The notes under the pieces were generated by a model that was given only the letters and a program-made list of their open reading frames with translations, made no database searches and was not told where the DNA came from. Made by a program: the position numbers and the translations under genes. Positions 1 to 9,309 of a DNA stretch of 64,000 nt are shown piece after piece. Source of the stretch: Labilibaculum sp. (lineage in GTDB: Bacteria > Bacteroidota > Bacteroidia > Bacteroidales > Marinifilaceae); NCBI RefSeq assembly GCF_963664555.1, contig NZ_OY761461.1, positions 682,001 to 746,000 on the forward strand, written 5' to 3'. Numbering within the stretch: the first letter of the stretch is position 1; the number at the start of each line of letters is the position of its first letter.

Positions 1-986
1 TGCCTGTTGATACGATGAGTATACAGAAACATTTGTAAGAGTATGTTTAAATTTGAATTGTGCTGGAATTGTTCTTCATTCTCCAGTTTTCTCAATAAAC
101 GCAAGTTCTTTTTAAATGTAGTTACATGATTTGTATAGAAGAGAGCTACCAAAACGTTGTTAAGTCCTTTCAAATACAAATCGGTATGGATGTGAATCAT
201 TTCCGGGTTGCTTTGAAAGAGGTCAACCCATTTTTGAGCATATTTGTAGCACATTAAGAAATCCTGAACGATTAAGTAATACCATACGTAGGATTGGTAC
301 AGGTACAATTTTTCAAAGAAACTTAAGGAGGGTATATCATAAGGATGCAGATTGGTGTTGAAAAATTCTTTCACCATCAACAAATCTTTCTCGTTTCGCA
401 CATATCCTACTTTAAGGTATAAGCCATACAGTCGGATCGACATGTTCGAAAAGAATACAACCCCATCCATAATTTTACTGATTTCGGTTGCTTCGCGTGT
501 AATTTCTTCGGCTCTGTTTTCAATACTTTTAGTAACGTATTGCGATTCTATTAACTTTTCGAATTGTATAATTTCAAATACCAGAATATTTTTCTTGTTT
601 TTTCGAGCCAAGGCTTTTGTTTTGTCTAGTATCCTTAAGCTTTGCTGATACAAGCCTTTATTGTATAAAACTTTTGCATGATCAATCTGTTCACGAATAC
701 TGATGCTGATATCATGATTAATCTGCGTTAATCGCAGGCTTGTAAGAAGTTGTTTGTATAAGTGTGCCTTTAAATTAGGAAGCTGAGATTGTTTTATTTC
801 TTTTGCTTTTTTTAAAATGATGGTCTCATTGTAGTCATCCATTTTATCCAAAACATCGAAAAGCTGCAAAAATTTGGTCTCCTTTTCGCTGCTAATTCTA
901 TTGGCATATAATTTAAAATTTCGTTTCTCCGATTTCGAAATCGATTTAATTAATTGAAACAGAGGGTCTATTTGTTGTTTAGGCAT
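1..986 (-). CDS. Unknown helical protein, truncated by window edge
   Basis: An open frame starts at the ATG at 986 (protein begins MPKQQIDPLFQLIKSISKSE) and runs leftward without a stop to base 1, giving at least 328 residues. The C-terminus lies outside the window. The translation is rich in Lys, Leu, Tyr and Asn, has no signal peptide or membrane segment, and reads as amphipathic helices with TPR-like spacing (for example ALARKNKKNILVFEI near residue 125). I do not recognise a family beyond 'Bacteroidota hypothetical with helical repeats'. It is divergent from the small gene at 1158. The start is chosen because it is the first ATG and the frame is open from there. Confidence 0.75.
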   Translation of the reverse strand, partial: MPKQQIDPLFQLIKSISKSEKRNFKLYANRISSEKETKFLQLFDVLDKMDDYNETIILKKAKEIKQSQLPNLKAHLYKQLLTSLRLTQINHDISISIREQIDHAKVLYNKGLYQQSLRILDKTKALARKNKKNILVFEIIQFEKLIESQYVTKSIENRAEEITREATEISKIMDGVVFFSNMSIRLYGLYLKVGYVRNEKDLLMVKEFFNTNLHPYDIPSLSFFEKLYLYQSYVWYYLIVQDFLMCYKYAQKWVDLFQSNPEMIHIHTDLYLKGLNNVLVALFYTNHVTTFKKNLRLLRKLENEEQFQHNSNLNILLQMFLYTHRINR

Positions 987-1100
987 TGTAAAAGATGTGT
1001 AAGTTAACTGTTTGGTAGACAGTGTAATTTTCAATATTCATTTTGCTTGAACTTCGTAGTTTGCATTAAAAAACGATTTTCGTAATCTCAATTCATGAGC

Positions 1101-1108
1101 TACATTTG
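1101..1108 (+). promoter_or_regulatory. Putative -7 element (TACATTTG) for the 1158 gene
   Basis: TACATTTG fits the Bacteroidota -7 consensus TAnnTTTG and lies about 50 nt before the ATG at 1158. No good -33 TTG is seen 18-20 nt upstream, so support is partial. Confidence 0.35.
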
Positions 1109-1157
1109 AATCATCAAATCAGGAGAATGATTCAATTAAATAATCTTGAAACGGAAT

Positions 1158-1520
1158 ATGAATACAACAAATCTGTTATCAAAATTAACAAAATCCGAGA
1201 AACTAGAAACAGTTATCGGATTAAATCAAGCTCTTGAATGTATTGGAGTCGATCAAATTAACAAAAATATCAGCCGAAATCAGGCTATTGAAATTGGAAA
1301 TGTGATTGTTGATAAATTTGCTTGTGTAATGAATTTAACCAAATTGGTGGAATCCATTAAAGAAGTGGTTTCGGTTGAAGAATTGGAGGCATTTAGAAAT
1401 GAATTATCAGGCAAACTAAATTCTGTTGTTACAAATACAACGAAAGCTCCGATTCATCAGAAACGTATGGCTGCTTTAAAGAGTAGTTTTGAGGAAATTT
1501 CTGGTGACAACGTACTTTGA
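1158..1520 (+). CDS. Small unknown protein (120 aa)
   Basis: The protein starts MNTTNLLSKLTKSEKLETVI. A longer reading from the TTG at 1146 is possible, but the ATG at 1158 is preferred as the first ATG. No signal peptide, membrane segment or recognisable domain is seen. It is Leu/Glu/Lys/Asn-rich, predicted mainly helical, and soluble. A terminator-like hairpin lies about 320 nt downstream at 1842. I do not recognise the family and infer no function. Confidence 0.6.
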   Translation: MNTTNLLSKLTKSEKLETVIGLNQALECIGVDQINKNISRNQAIEIGNVIVDKFACVMNLTKLVESIKEVVSVEELEAFRNELSGKLNSVVTNTTKAPIHQKRMAALKSSFEEISGDNVL

Positions 1521-1903
1521 AAACCATTTGTAGTTGTTAATTCAATTGCAATTTTTTAGAGAGTTGGTAACACTATCCCCCTTGTGTTATTAATGATCTA
1601 ACTATTAACCAAACATGAAGAATACTAAGTTGTGATGGTTCTGTGAGGAAATGAACGATTTCTTTTTGGCTTGTTAGTAAATATTTACGAATGATCCAAT
1701 CCGTTAGAATTAGTAGTTTAAAAGTAAGTTAGGTGTGATTATACTTTTTTGAGAAACATTCCATGCTTAATCGGATCTCTTAGATTCTTCTTGTTATTAT
1801 TTAGACCATCTTTTTGATTATGTTTTAATATTAGTTGTGATAACCGGCAAGATTCTTCTTGTCCGGTTTTTTTTATGGAATGTTTTGAGTAATCAACTAC
1901 CAT
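1521..1903. other. Intergenic region with one terminator and a shared 18-mer
   Basis: No convincing gene. The region holds a small hairpin (TAACAC/GTGTTA, 1568-1589), the 18-mer ATCTAACTATTAACCAAA at 1596-1613, which recurs exactly at 38160-38177, and the plus-strand terminator at 1842-1874. Confidence 0.6.
1842..1874 (+). terminator. Rho-independent terminator
   Basis: The arms AACCGGCAAGA and TCTTGTCCGGTT pair with a single bulge and are followed by a run of T. Orientation is plus, so it ends transcripts from the 1158 gene or a separate short transcript before the convergent receptor gene. Confidence 0.75.
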
Positions 1904-4417
1904 TTAAATTGTGATTTTAAAATACAGACGTATTGAAGTAGGTACTGTTTCTGTATAGATACTGATCGAATTGATCTGATCCAATGGTATTTTCTCGTAC
2001 GATTCGTAGGTGATATTGTTGCGGTCTAGAATATTATGGAACAAAACTCCAAGTTCGCATTTTGTCTTTTTAGGATAGAACTTGTAGATAAGAGCGGCAT
2101 CAAGTCTGGTGTAATCTGGTTCTGCAACAATTTTGTTTCGGCTTGAATAAATAGGAAAGCCTGATCCGTAAATATAATTTGCTGAAATGTAAAATGGTTT
2201 TAAAGCCAGTAAGCCTGCTGTTTTTATTTCATGGCGCTGATCATGCAGTGCTCTGCGATATTCATTGGTATTAAAATAATCGAAATTTTCGAGAGTTTTG
2301 CTTAAGGTGTAAGAGATCCATAAGGTATGATCGCCCAGATCCTTTTTGGCAAAAATATCCAACCCGTAACTTTTGCTTTTACCCAAAGATATATTGCCTT
2401 CTTGCCGGTATTTGTAATATCGTGTATGTCCGTCTGTTTTTTTATAATATCCCTCAACGCTAAATGTAAATCCATTGTTGTTGTAAGATCCTCCGGCAAC
2501 ATGATGAACTGATTCCAACACGGGAATGTCTTTTTCATTGGCACCGACCCAAATGTAACGGAAATCTCCGGTTTCACTTACGACAGAACTTTTTGTAATG
2601 AATTGTTTGTACAAACCCCAGGCTCCATTGATCGCAACTCTCTCGGAAAGTTTTAGACTAAGAGAGATTCGGGGCTCCCAATAAACTTTTTTCAGATTGA
2701 TTGGATAATTGGCCAGAAACCCTGCTTTTATGGAAACACCGCTGCTAATATTCAGATTGTTTTGAAAATAGCAGCCAATCCGGTCTGCTTTGGATTTTAT
2801 GTGCAGGATATTGATGTCTAGTGAGTCTTCCTTTAAATTAACTTCATTGTTGATGTAATTAATTCCAGTCTCGAAATTCTGATCTTCCGCAAAAATAAAT
2901 GAATTTTTAAGTGTCGCTCTGTATTCTAAAATGCTGTTTTTTGATTTGTCATCTCTTCTGAAAAACTCTTCGTCGGTACGAATTCTCGAGATAGACACCA
3001 CATCGCTGGTTTTGGTGTTTAATTCAGATCGGGAAACGGATAGCGAGCTGGTGTTGCCATTTCTCCATACTTTTCCGTAGTTAACAGAACCACCAAATTG
3101 ATCATTGCCCTCGAATTTGTGTTTTTTCGCATTTGTATACGATTCTGTTGTAATATCGTATGAGTAGCGATCTTGCCCGGTCATTAAGCTAAGCGAGAAA
3201 TTATCTCCGTTTTCCCAATTGCTTGTAAATTTAAAATTGAGATCATGAAATTTATAATCAGGAGCTACATCTAAATCAACAGCAGAGGAGGCATCATTTC
3301 CCTGAATTAAAGATTGCCCTAAGCCTTGTCCCTGAAGATCTGCGTTCGATGAAGCATACTTTATCTGTTCATCTTTAAATAGATTGTAATAGGTTTGCCG
3401 GAAAGCCAATAGCAGAGAGGAGCGTTTACCAATAGGCTGCTCGTAGGAGCCACTTGCCGTAATATTATTTAAGGTTAGATTTAAAGTGGGCTTAAGCCGA
3501 CTGCCATTTTTGCCTGTAATGTGCACAATTCCTCCAACCCGATCGCCGTAACGGGCATCAAAACCACCTTTTAAAACTTCAATATTTTTTACGACCAAAG
3601 GATTCACTGCACCAATATCTTCATAAACATTTTTTAGTCCCCAAAGGGTGATGTTATCAAATAGTACCTGACTTTCACCTTCGTAAGATCCCCAAATAAT
3701 CAGGTCATTTTTTTGTTCGCCTGCAGCAAGAATACCTGGTTGTAACCGAAGCAATTCAAACACAGAATTGTCGTTATTGGTAGGTAAAAAGCCCGCGATT
3801 TTATGATTTAATTTTAAATTTCCTGCTTGATTGCCCATTTTAATAAATGTCTGAACAATTTTATCGGTAACGGTTATTTCAGGTAAGTCGGTGCTGGCTG
3901 CACTTAGCAGAATATTTTGGTTTGGTCCCTGATCCACAAGAGTATCGTGAATAAAGTATCCCAAATGGGAAGCTAAAATTCGAAAAGTACTGTCTAATTC
4001 AGATGTAAATGAAAAATTTCCCCGCTCATCTGTAGCCATTGGCGAATCGTTAATGGTTAGGTGAGAGAAAGGAAGTGGCTCAAGGCTTTCCTTGTCTAGA
4101 ATTTGACCGAAAATTCGATATTGAGTAATTTTCTCTTCCGGAAAAATCAAGTATACTTCATTTGATTTTTGGTAATTAAGAGGAAGTTTTCGCAACAGAA
4201 AGTCTATTGTTTTATCTTTCGAAGAAAACGATTTATCGAGATTTACGATATACGTGGAAAGTAAATCATTGTTAAAGGAAAGTTGAAAATCATATTGATC
4301 CCTTAGATCAATCAATACCTCGCTCAAAGCTTTTTTGTTGGCAGTAACTGTAATTTTTTGAGCAGAAATATTTGAAAAAACCAATCCTAATAATAGAAAG
4401 ATGATGATTCGTTTCAC
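1904..4417 (-). CDS. TonB-dependent receptor with STN signalling domain
   Basis: Outer-membrane TonB-dependent receptor of 837 aa. It has a signal peptide (about residues 1-19, ending SNISAQ) and an N-terminal secretin/TonB short domain (about 20-90), the part that signals to FecR proteins. A carboxypeptidase-like regulatory domain follows (about 105-175), then a plug (about 185-300, including a VLKGGFDARYGDRVGGIVHI-type segment) and a beta-barrel to the C-terminal aromatic-ending strand (YFKITI). The start is a GTG at 4417 abutting the TAA of the upstream fecR gene, so translation is probably coupled. It is the last gene of a sigma-FecR-receptor operon. No SusD-like gene is adjacent, so the substrate (siderophore, vitamin, glycan or peptide) cannot be stated. 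Confidence 0.92.
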   Translation of the reverse strand: MKRIIIFLLLGLVFSNISAQKITVTANKKALSEVLIDLRDQYDFQLSFNNDLLSTYIVNLDKSFSSKDKTIDFLLRKLPLNYQKSNEVYLIFPEEKITQYRIFGQILDKESLEPLPFSHLTINDSPMATDERGNFSFTSELDSTFRILASHLGYFIHDTLVDQGPNQNILLSAASTDLPEITVTDKIVQTFIKMGNQAGNLKLNHKIAGFLPTNNDNSVFELLRLQPGILAAGEQKNDLIIWGSYEGESQVLFDNITLWGLKNVYEDIGAVNPLVVKNIEVLKGGFDARYGDRVGGIVHITGKNGSRLKPTLNLTLNNITASGSYEQPIGKRSSLLLAFRQTYYNLFKDEQIKYASSNADLQGQGLGQSLIQGNDASSAVDLDVAPDYKFHDLNFKFTSNWENGDNFSLSLMTGQDRYSYDITTESYTNAKKHKFEGNDQFGGSVNYGKVWRNGNTSSLSVSRSELNTKTSDVVSISRIRTDEEFFRRDDKSKNSILEYRATLKNSFIFAEDQNFETGINYINNEVNLKEDSLDINILHIKSKADRIGCYFQNNLNISSGVSIKAGFLANYPINLKKVYWEPRISLSLKLSERVAINGAWGLYKQFITKSSVVSETGDFRYIWVGANEKDIPVLESVHHVAGGSYNNNGFTFSVEGYYKKTDGHTRYYKYRQEGNISLGKSKSYGLDIFAKKDLGDHTLWISYTLSKTLENFDYFNTNEYRRALHDQRHEIKTAGLLALKPFYISANYIYGSGFPIYSSRNKIVAEPDYTRLDAALIYKFYPKKTKCELGVLFHNILDRNNITYESYEKIPLDQINSISIYTETVPTSIRLYFKITI

Positions 4418-5287
4418 TTATTGGGCATTAGAGGTTATGATGTAATTGTTGTTGGGTCCTTTTACAAATTTTAATCCAAGAGGCATGCATACATTATGAA
4501 GTGCCGTTTCTACAGATTTTTCTTTGCCAAACTTCCCGGTATAAATTAAATCAAATTTCCCCTTTTCTACAATTTTAATATCATACTGTAATTCTATTTC
4601 TTCGAAAACCAATTGCAATGGGGTTTTAGTAAATAGGAATAAATTGTTGCGCCATGATATTTTATCCTCGGTGTTTTTACATTTCTGAAGCTCTATTTTG
4701 CCATTCTTGGTAACGAAGGCGTGGTCGTTTGGCAGTAAAAGAATTTTGTCGGATGTAAGAGTCGAAACGACTTTAACTTTTCCGGTGTAACAGGTTACTT
4801 TGTATTGATTTCCGCGGGCATATATATTAAAACTTGTGCCTAAGATATAAGTTTTCCCATAGTTAGAGGCAATTTCGAATTTGCTTCCTTTTGTAATTGT
4901 AAAGAATGCTTCGCCTTCAAATTTCACTTTTCTCGAAAATTTCCACCAGTAGGGTTTGTAGGATATGCTTGAGTTAGCGTTTAAATCTACTATTGATTGA
5001 TCGGGGAGATTTACACTTAAGTGCTCTCCTTTGGGACAATGAATTGTTTTTGTGTAAAGATTAATGAAACCGGTGAATCCCAAGAGGATTAAAATACAAG
5101 CAGCAACGGCATATTTCATCCACTGCATTTTTATCACCTTAGCAGGAGTAACCGGAGCAGAGATTTTCTTCGAAAGCTCTTTCCAAACATCCTCTTTGGA
5201 TTTTGAATAAGTGACTTCGATTTTCGGAAGTGAATTGATAAAATCCATGTCCGGCTTGAGTTCGTTATGTTGGTTGTCGTTTTTCAT
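4418..5287 (-). CDS. FecR-type anti-sigma factor
   Basis: Inner-membrane anti-sigma regulator (289 aa) that should bind the adjacent ECF sigma factor in the cytoplasm and sense the partner receptor from the periplasm. It has an N-terminal cytoplasmic segment, one transmembrane helix (about residues 58-76), a FecR domain (about 85-185) with the typical 'sVaYkPYWWKFSRKV..GEAFF' section, and a C-terminal DUF4974-like domain (about 215-285). Its ATG directly follows the stop of the sigma gene (TAAATG), and its own stop directly precedes the receptor start. Function is assigned from family and gene order. Confidence 0.92.
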   Translation of the reverse strand: MKNDNQHNELKPDMDFINSLPKIEVTYSKSKEDVWKELSKKISAPVTPAKVIKMQWMKYAVAACILILLGFTGFINLYTKTIHCPKGEHLSVNLPDQSIVDLNANSSISYKPYWWKFSRKVKFEGEAFFTITKGSKFEIASNYGKTYILGTSFNIYARGNQYKVTCYTGKVKVVSTLTSDKILLLPNDHAFVTKNGKIELQKCKNTEDKISWRNNLFLFTKTPLQLVFEEIELQYDIKIVEKGKFDLIYTGKFGKEKSVETALHNVCMPLGLKFVKGPNNNYIITSNAQ

Positions 5288-5773
5288 TTATCTTCCTAAT
5301 GCATTTCTTAAATACGAAAGTGCGTATGACATTCTTTTTTCAACAGCTTTAACGCTTAATTCTAATCGATCGGCAATTTCCTGATATTTTAAACCTTCCA
5401 TTCTGCTCATTAAAAAAACAGTTCGTTGTTTTTCCGAGAGTTCATCCAGTGCTGTTTCATATTTTGTTGTAAGTTCCTGATATGCCAGTTGATCTTCAGG
5501 TGAGTGATTGTCAATAGCAGGTTCTAACTTTACAAGGTATTTTTGGGCTACTTTTTCTCTTCTGTATTTACTGATGAAAAGATCGCCTGCAATTTTGTAA
5601 AGTAATGATCGTAAAGGTTTCTCATCGAATTCTAGATTTTTCTCCCACAATTTCATGAAACTATCTTGCGCAATATCAGTGGCCAGTTCTTCATCCCGGG
5701 AACGGTAGTAAATGTAGTTCCGGATTGAATCGAAATGGTTGTCAAATAAGAGTTTAAATTCTTCCTGTGTCAA
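5288..5773 (-). CDS. ECF-type RNA polymerase sigma factor
   Basis: Sigma-70 family ECF factor of 161 aa. Region 2 spans about residues 8-75 (DIAQDSFMKLWE core) and region 4 about 105-158, with a helix-turn-helix (YQEIADRLELSVKAVEKRM). The start is a TTG at 5773: there is an in-frame TAA six codons upstream and no ATG before residue 40, which would remove region 2. It is first in a sigma-FecR-receptor operon with zero intergenic bases and presumably activates its own operon when the receptor is loaded. The target promoter is not identifiable here. Confidence 0.9.
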   Translation of the reverse strand: MTQEEFKLLFDNHFDSIRNYIYYRSRDEELATDIAQDSFMKLWEKNLEFDEKPLRSLLYKIAGDLFISKYRREKVAQKYLVKLEPAIDNHSPEDQLAYQELTTKYETALDELSEKQRTVFLMSRMEGLKYQEIADRLELSVKAVEKRMSYALSYLRNALGR

Positions 5774-5819
5774 GGCTCGGGGATTGGTTTAAGGTAAAAA
5801 TAAGCTTTTTCAGTGAATT

Positions 5820-5852
5820 TGGTGCAGAGTATGAAAGCAATGCTCTGCACCA
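5820..5852 (-). terminator. Stem-loop after the lipoprotein gene
   Basis: Perfect 10-bp stem TGGTGCAGAG/CTCTGCACCA with a 13-nt loop in the gap between the lipoprotein gene and the sigma gene. On the minus strand no T-run follows, so it may be a processing or attenuator hairpin rather than an efficient terminator. Confidence 0.45.
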
Positions 5853-5872
5853 GTTTTGTTGATTTAAATTTA

Positions 5873-6820
5873 CTATTTATCCCTAAGTCTTAGGTGTTTG
5901 CCAATTTCAATTTCTTCTGTTACTGTTTCACCGGCATCATTGGTATATGAGTAAGTTGCGATGTTATCGCATTCTCCGTCACCATAATCAAGTCTTGCAA
6001 ATTCAACCTGATTTTGGGTAAAGATGACCAAACCACTAACAATTACCCGGCAGGTTCCAATTCGAACCAAAGGATTTTCTTCATCAATTGTTTTTGAATA
6101 TTCATTTTGCTCCGAATCCACGCAAGTAATTGAACCTCTGATTTCAATTTTATCATCGCTTACATCCCATTTTGTATCCAATCCTGATACCCATTCCTTG
6201 GTTCTGTTTTCTGAACGGAAAAGAGTCGTTTCATCAGGGAATGTGAATGTTAATTCACTGGTATAGGCAAACATTTTTGATACTCCTTGTTCGCCGGTGT
6301 ACTCAATTCGTTTCCAGCCGTTGATAGCAATACCATCAATTACCAAGTCTAAGGTGATTTCACGAACGGCACCGTCAGTGCATGGAGCAGCGGTTAGCAC
6401 AATAACAATAGTACCACTAATAACACGATCGTTGTTAAGAACAGTAGAATCGCCATAATTAATGGTAATTGTCATTGGGAAACGACTAACTTCACCAAAT
6501 TCAATTGATACATCAGGCAATTGATCGGTTTTGTATCGATTCCAAAGTTGGAAGAATTGACAGTAACGGTCTGCAATAGCGCATTTTGTAGAAGTGGTAG
6601 CTTCATCAAATGATTCTTGGGCAAATGAGAATAAATCAGTTTCATAATCTACCGATTCCATAACATTTTCAGTTGCCTCTTCCGAAGTAACTACTGTCTT
6701 GATCGTGTTGTTCAATTCAACCTGATCTTCGTTTAATAAATCAATCACATCTTCGCTCTTATCACAAGAGAAAAATACAACTGCTAAACTTACTACTAGT
6801 AAAAAAGAAAACTTTTTCAT
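5873..6820 (-). CDS. Predicted secreted lipoprotein, unknown function
   Basis: 315-aa protein with a lipoprotein signal (MKKFSFLLVVSLAVVFFSC, lipidation Cys at 19). An Asp/Glu-rich linker follows; lack of a basic residue after the Cys would fit surface or outer-membrane placement, which is an inference. The rest is beta-strand-rich with Thr-rich strands and several Cys (residues near 78, 85, 150, 234, 258 and 283) that could form disulphides. It lies upstream of and co-directional with the sigma-FecR-receptor operon (99-nt gap with a hairpin), so it might be a surface partner of that receptor, but no domain proves this. Confidence 0.8.
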   Translation of the reverse strand: MKKFSFLLVVSLAVVFFSCDKSEDVIDLLNEDQVELNNTIKTVVTSEEATENVMESVDYETDLFSFAQESFDEATTSTKCAIADRYCQFFQLWNRYKTDQLPDVSIEFGEVSRFPMTITINYGDSTVLNNDRVISGTIVIVLTAAPCTDGAVREITLDLVIDGIAINGWKRIEYTGEQGVSKMFAYTSELTFTFPDETTLFRSENRTKEWVSGLDTKWDVSDDKIEIRGSITCVDSEQNEYSKTIDEENPLVRIGTCRVIVSGLVIFTQNQVEFARLDYGDGECDNIATYSYTNDAGETVTEEIEIGKHLRLRDK

Positions 6821-7063
6821 GATTCTAATTTTTTTATGATTTTACATTTAAGTTTTATGAGCTCGCTTACTTGTGAACCGATAAATGAAAAAAATACCCT
6901 ACCTGAAACGAAATGTTTTTTGCTTATTTACAATATCTAAAAATGGAAGTATATGAAAGGGCTATATTTAGTGAGTTTTGGTTGACGTGGGATGGTTAGA
7001 GATCGATTGATTTGTTGATGATTATTCAGTCAAACCAAATTCTTATTATTCCAAGGATTTGAA

Positions 7064-7071
7064 TATCTTTG
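7064..7071 (+). promoter_or_regulatory. Putative lepA -7 element (TATCTTTG)
   Basis: Matches TAnnTTTG exactly. It would start a transcript near 7078 with a leader of about 100 nt that is almost entirely the repeat block. No -33 TTG at the right distance. Confidence 0.4.
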
Positions 7072-7099
7072 CGGATTCAGTTAGGGATTTAATAATTGC

Positions 7100-7178
7100 C
7101 AACTACGAATAGATAAAAAACGTTCGTAATTTGTAATTGACAATTCGTAATTTATAATTCTTAATTCGTTATTGATAA
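7100..7178 (+). repeat. Low-complexity AT repeat directly before lepA
   Basis: Recurring words such as TTCGTAATTTGTAATTG, AATTCGTAATTTATAATTC and TTAATTCGTTATTG occur in both orientations up to 2 nt before the ATG. It can form imperfect hairpins. It resembles in style, but not in sequence, the gap elements of the lysine cluster. Confidence 0.6.
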
Positions 7179-7179
7179 G

Positions 7180-8967
7180 ATGAAGAACATACGTAATTTT
7201 TGTATCATAGCCCATATCGACCATGGGAAAAGTACCCTGGCCGACCGCTTGCTGGACGTGACCCACACCATTACCGATCGTGAGAAACAAGCTCAGGTAT
7301 TGGATGATATGGATTTAGAACGCGAACGTGGAATTACCATTAAGAGTCATGCCATACAGATGGATTATGAGTTGAATGGTGAGAAGTACGTATTGAATTT
7401 AATTGACACTCCTGGTCACGTTGATTTTTCTTATGAAGTTTCACGGTCGATAGCAGCCTGCGAAGGTGCATTGCTGATTGTTGATGCAACTCAGGGAATT
7501 CAGGCGCAAACCATTTCCAATTTGTATCTGGCCATTGAGAACGATTTGGAGATCATTCCGATTTTAAATAAAATAGATTTACCCAATGCAAATCCCGAGG
7601 ATGTAAAAGATCAGATTGTGGATTTGTTAGGCTGCGATGTGGATGATATTCTTTCGGCAAGTGGAAAAACCGGCGAGGGAGTACCTGAAATACTGGAGGC
7701 AATTGTAGCACGGGTGCCTGCACCTACCGGCGATCCTGAAGCTCCTTTGCAGGCTCTTATTTTCGATTCGGAATTCAATTCGTTTCGGGGAATTGTTGCC
7801 TATATCCGTGTGATGAACGGGGAAATAAAGAAAGGCGACACCGTTAAATTTGTAAATACAAAAAAAGAATACCAGGCTGATGAGATTGGTGTTCTGCGAT
7901 TAACCCAAGAGCCAAGAGCATCTCTTAAAACAGGTGATGTTGGTTATATTATTTCGGGAATTAAAACTTCAACCGAAGTAAAAGTTGGAGATACCATAAC
8001 ACACAAAGAAAATCCATGTAAAGAGGGTATCGATGGTTTTGCCGAAGTAAAACCAATGGTATTTGCCGGGGTTTATCCTATCGATTCAGAGGATTACGAA
8101 GATTTACGTGCATCGATGGAAAAATTAAGGCTGAATGATGCTTCTCTTACTTTTGAGCCGGAATCATCAATGGCGCTTGGTTTTGGTTTCCGTTGCGGAT
8201 TTTTGGGTATGCTGCACATGGAAATTATTCAGGAGCGTTTGGATCGTGAATTCGATATGAACGTAATTACTACGGTTCCCAACGTTTCGTATATTGCTCA
8301 TACCAAGAAAGGCGATAAATTCGAAATGCACAATCCGTCGGACATGCCGGATCCCAATTCATTGGATTTTATCGAGGAGCCATTTATCAGAGCACAAATT
8401 ATTACCAAGTCGGAATATACCGGGTCTATTATGAATCTTTGCATGAGTAAACGGGGAATAATGACCAATCAGCAATACCTGACCAGTGATAGAGTAGAGT
8501 TGACCTACGAAATGCCGTTGGGAGAGATTGTGTTCGATTTTTACGATAAATTAAAAAGTATTTCGAAAGGATATGCTTCTTTCGATTATTTTCTGATTGG
8601 TGTCCGGCCAGCCAAATTGGTGAAGTTGGATATTCTTTTGAATGGTGAAGGAGTGGATGCTTTGTCTACTTTAATTCACTTCGATAATGCCCAGTCGTTT
8701 GGCCGGCGCATGTGTGAGAAATTGAAGGAATTAATTCCCCGCCAGCAATTTGATATTGCCATTCAGGGAGCCATCGGAGCCAAAATTATTTCCCGCGAAA
8801 CGGTAAAAGCTGTTCGTAAAGATGTTACTGCAAAATGTTATGGTGGTGATATTACACGTAAGCGCAAGCTTTTGGAGAAGCAAAAGAAGGGAAAGAAAAA
8901 GATGAAACAGATTGGTAATGTGGAAGTTCCGCAAAAAGCTTTCCTTGCTGTACTAAAACTGGACTAA
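7180..8967 (+). CDS. lepA: Elongation factor 4 (back-translocating GTPase LepA)
   Basis: Ribosome-associated GTPase, 595 aa, full length for the family. G1 AHIDHGKST is at residues 11-19, G3 DTPGH at 76-80 and G4 NKID at 130-133. The C-terminal half carries EF-G-like domains III and V and the LepA-specific C-terminal domain, ending in the basic tail [16 protein letters not shown] followed by [12 protein letters not shown]. The start is the ATG at 7180, right at the LepA consensus N-terminus. It is monocistronic, with a terminator at 9043. Confidence 0.98.
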   Translation: MKNIRNFCIIAHIDHGKSTLADRLLDVTHTITDREKQAQVLDDMDLERERGITIKSHAIQMDYELNGEKYVLNLIDTPGHVDFSYEVSRSIAACEGALLIVDATQGIQAQTISNLYLAIENDLEIIPILNKIDLPNANPEDVKDQIVDLLGCDVDDILSASGKTGEGVPEILEAIVARVPAPTGDPEAPLQALIFDSEFNSFRGIVAYIRVMNGEIKKGDTVKFVNTKKEYQADEIGVLRLTQEPRASLKTGDVGYIISGIKTSTEVKVGDTITHKENPCKEGIDGFAEVKPMVFAGVYPIDSEDYEDLRASMEKLRLNDASLTFEPESSMALGFGFRCGFLGMLHMEIIQERLDREFDMNVITTVPNVSYIAHTKKGDKFEMHNPSDMPDPNSLDFIEEPFIRAQIITKSEYTGSIMNLCMSKRGIMTNQQYLTSDRVELTYEMPLGEIVFDFYDKLKSISKGYASFDYFLIGVRPAKLVKLDILLNGEGVDALSTLIHFDNAQSFGRRMCEKLKELIPRQQFDIAIQGAIGAKIISRETVKAVRKDVTAKCYGGDITRKRKLLEKQKKGKKKMKQIGNVEVPQKAFLAVLKLD

Positions 8968-9309
8968 ATGATTAAGAGTTATGAGTTGCGAAACTCAGCC
9001 AATCTTCATAATTATTCTGGCTTATTTAAAATACTATAGTGGAAGCTGTTCGATTTTTCGGACAGCTTTTTTTGTCTCTCATTATCTGTGTTTATCATTT
9101 CTTTCATAAATAATCTGCGTCTCATTTTAACCTTTCCTTAACTCTTTTTAGCTAAAGCTTAACTGCTTTTGATTATGGTATTGTAATGCCTTATTTTTTT
9201 TAAGGTGATAGAGAATTGAATGACGGGAGTCTGTAATCTTAGCTCGAAAAAGGAACTGTAAATTTTCTTATATTTATGTCCGGTAACAAATTCGCATACG
9301 AAACAAATA
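8968..9309. other. Intergenic region lepA to LytTR gene
   Basis: Apart from the terminator at 9043-9073 there is only AT-rich sequence. I see no ORF and no clear promoter, although TATATTTA near 9270 is a weak -7-like match. Confidence 0.55.
9043..9073 (+). terminator. lepA terminator
   Basis: AAGCTGTTCG pairs with CGGACAGCTT (one G-T wobble) around a 6-nt loop, followed by a T-run. Confidence 0.85.

Larger units (their letters stand above)
6821..7179. other. Intergenic region upstream of lepA
   Basis: Divergent control region for the lipoprotein and lepA. It is AT-rich. It contains TATCTTTG at 7064-7071 (a good -7 element for lepA; no clear -33) and a low-complexity repeat block at 7100-7178 described separately. 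No gene seen. Confidence 0.6.

Noticed and set aside
352..648. 98-aa plus-strand ORF
   Set aside because: Shadow of the edge-truncated minus-strand gene, which is open through the whole region with better composition.
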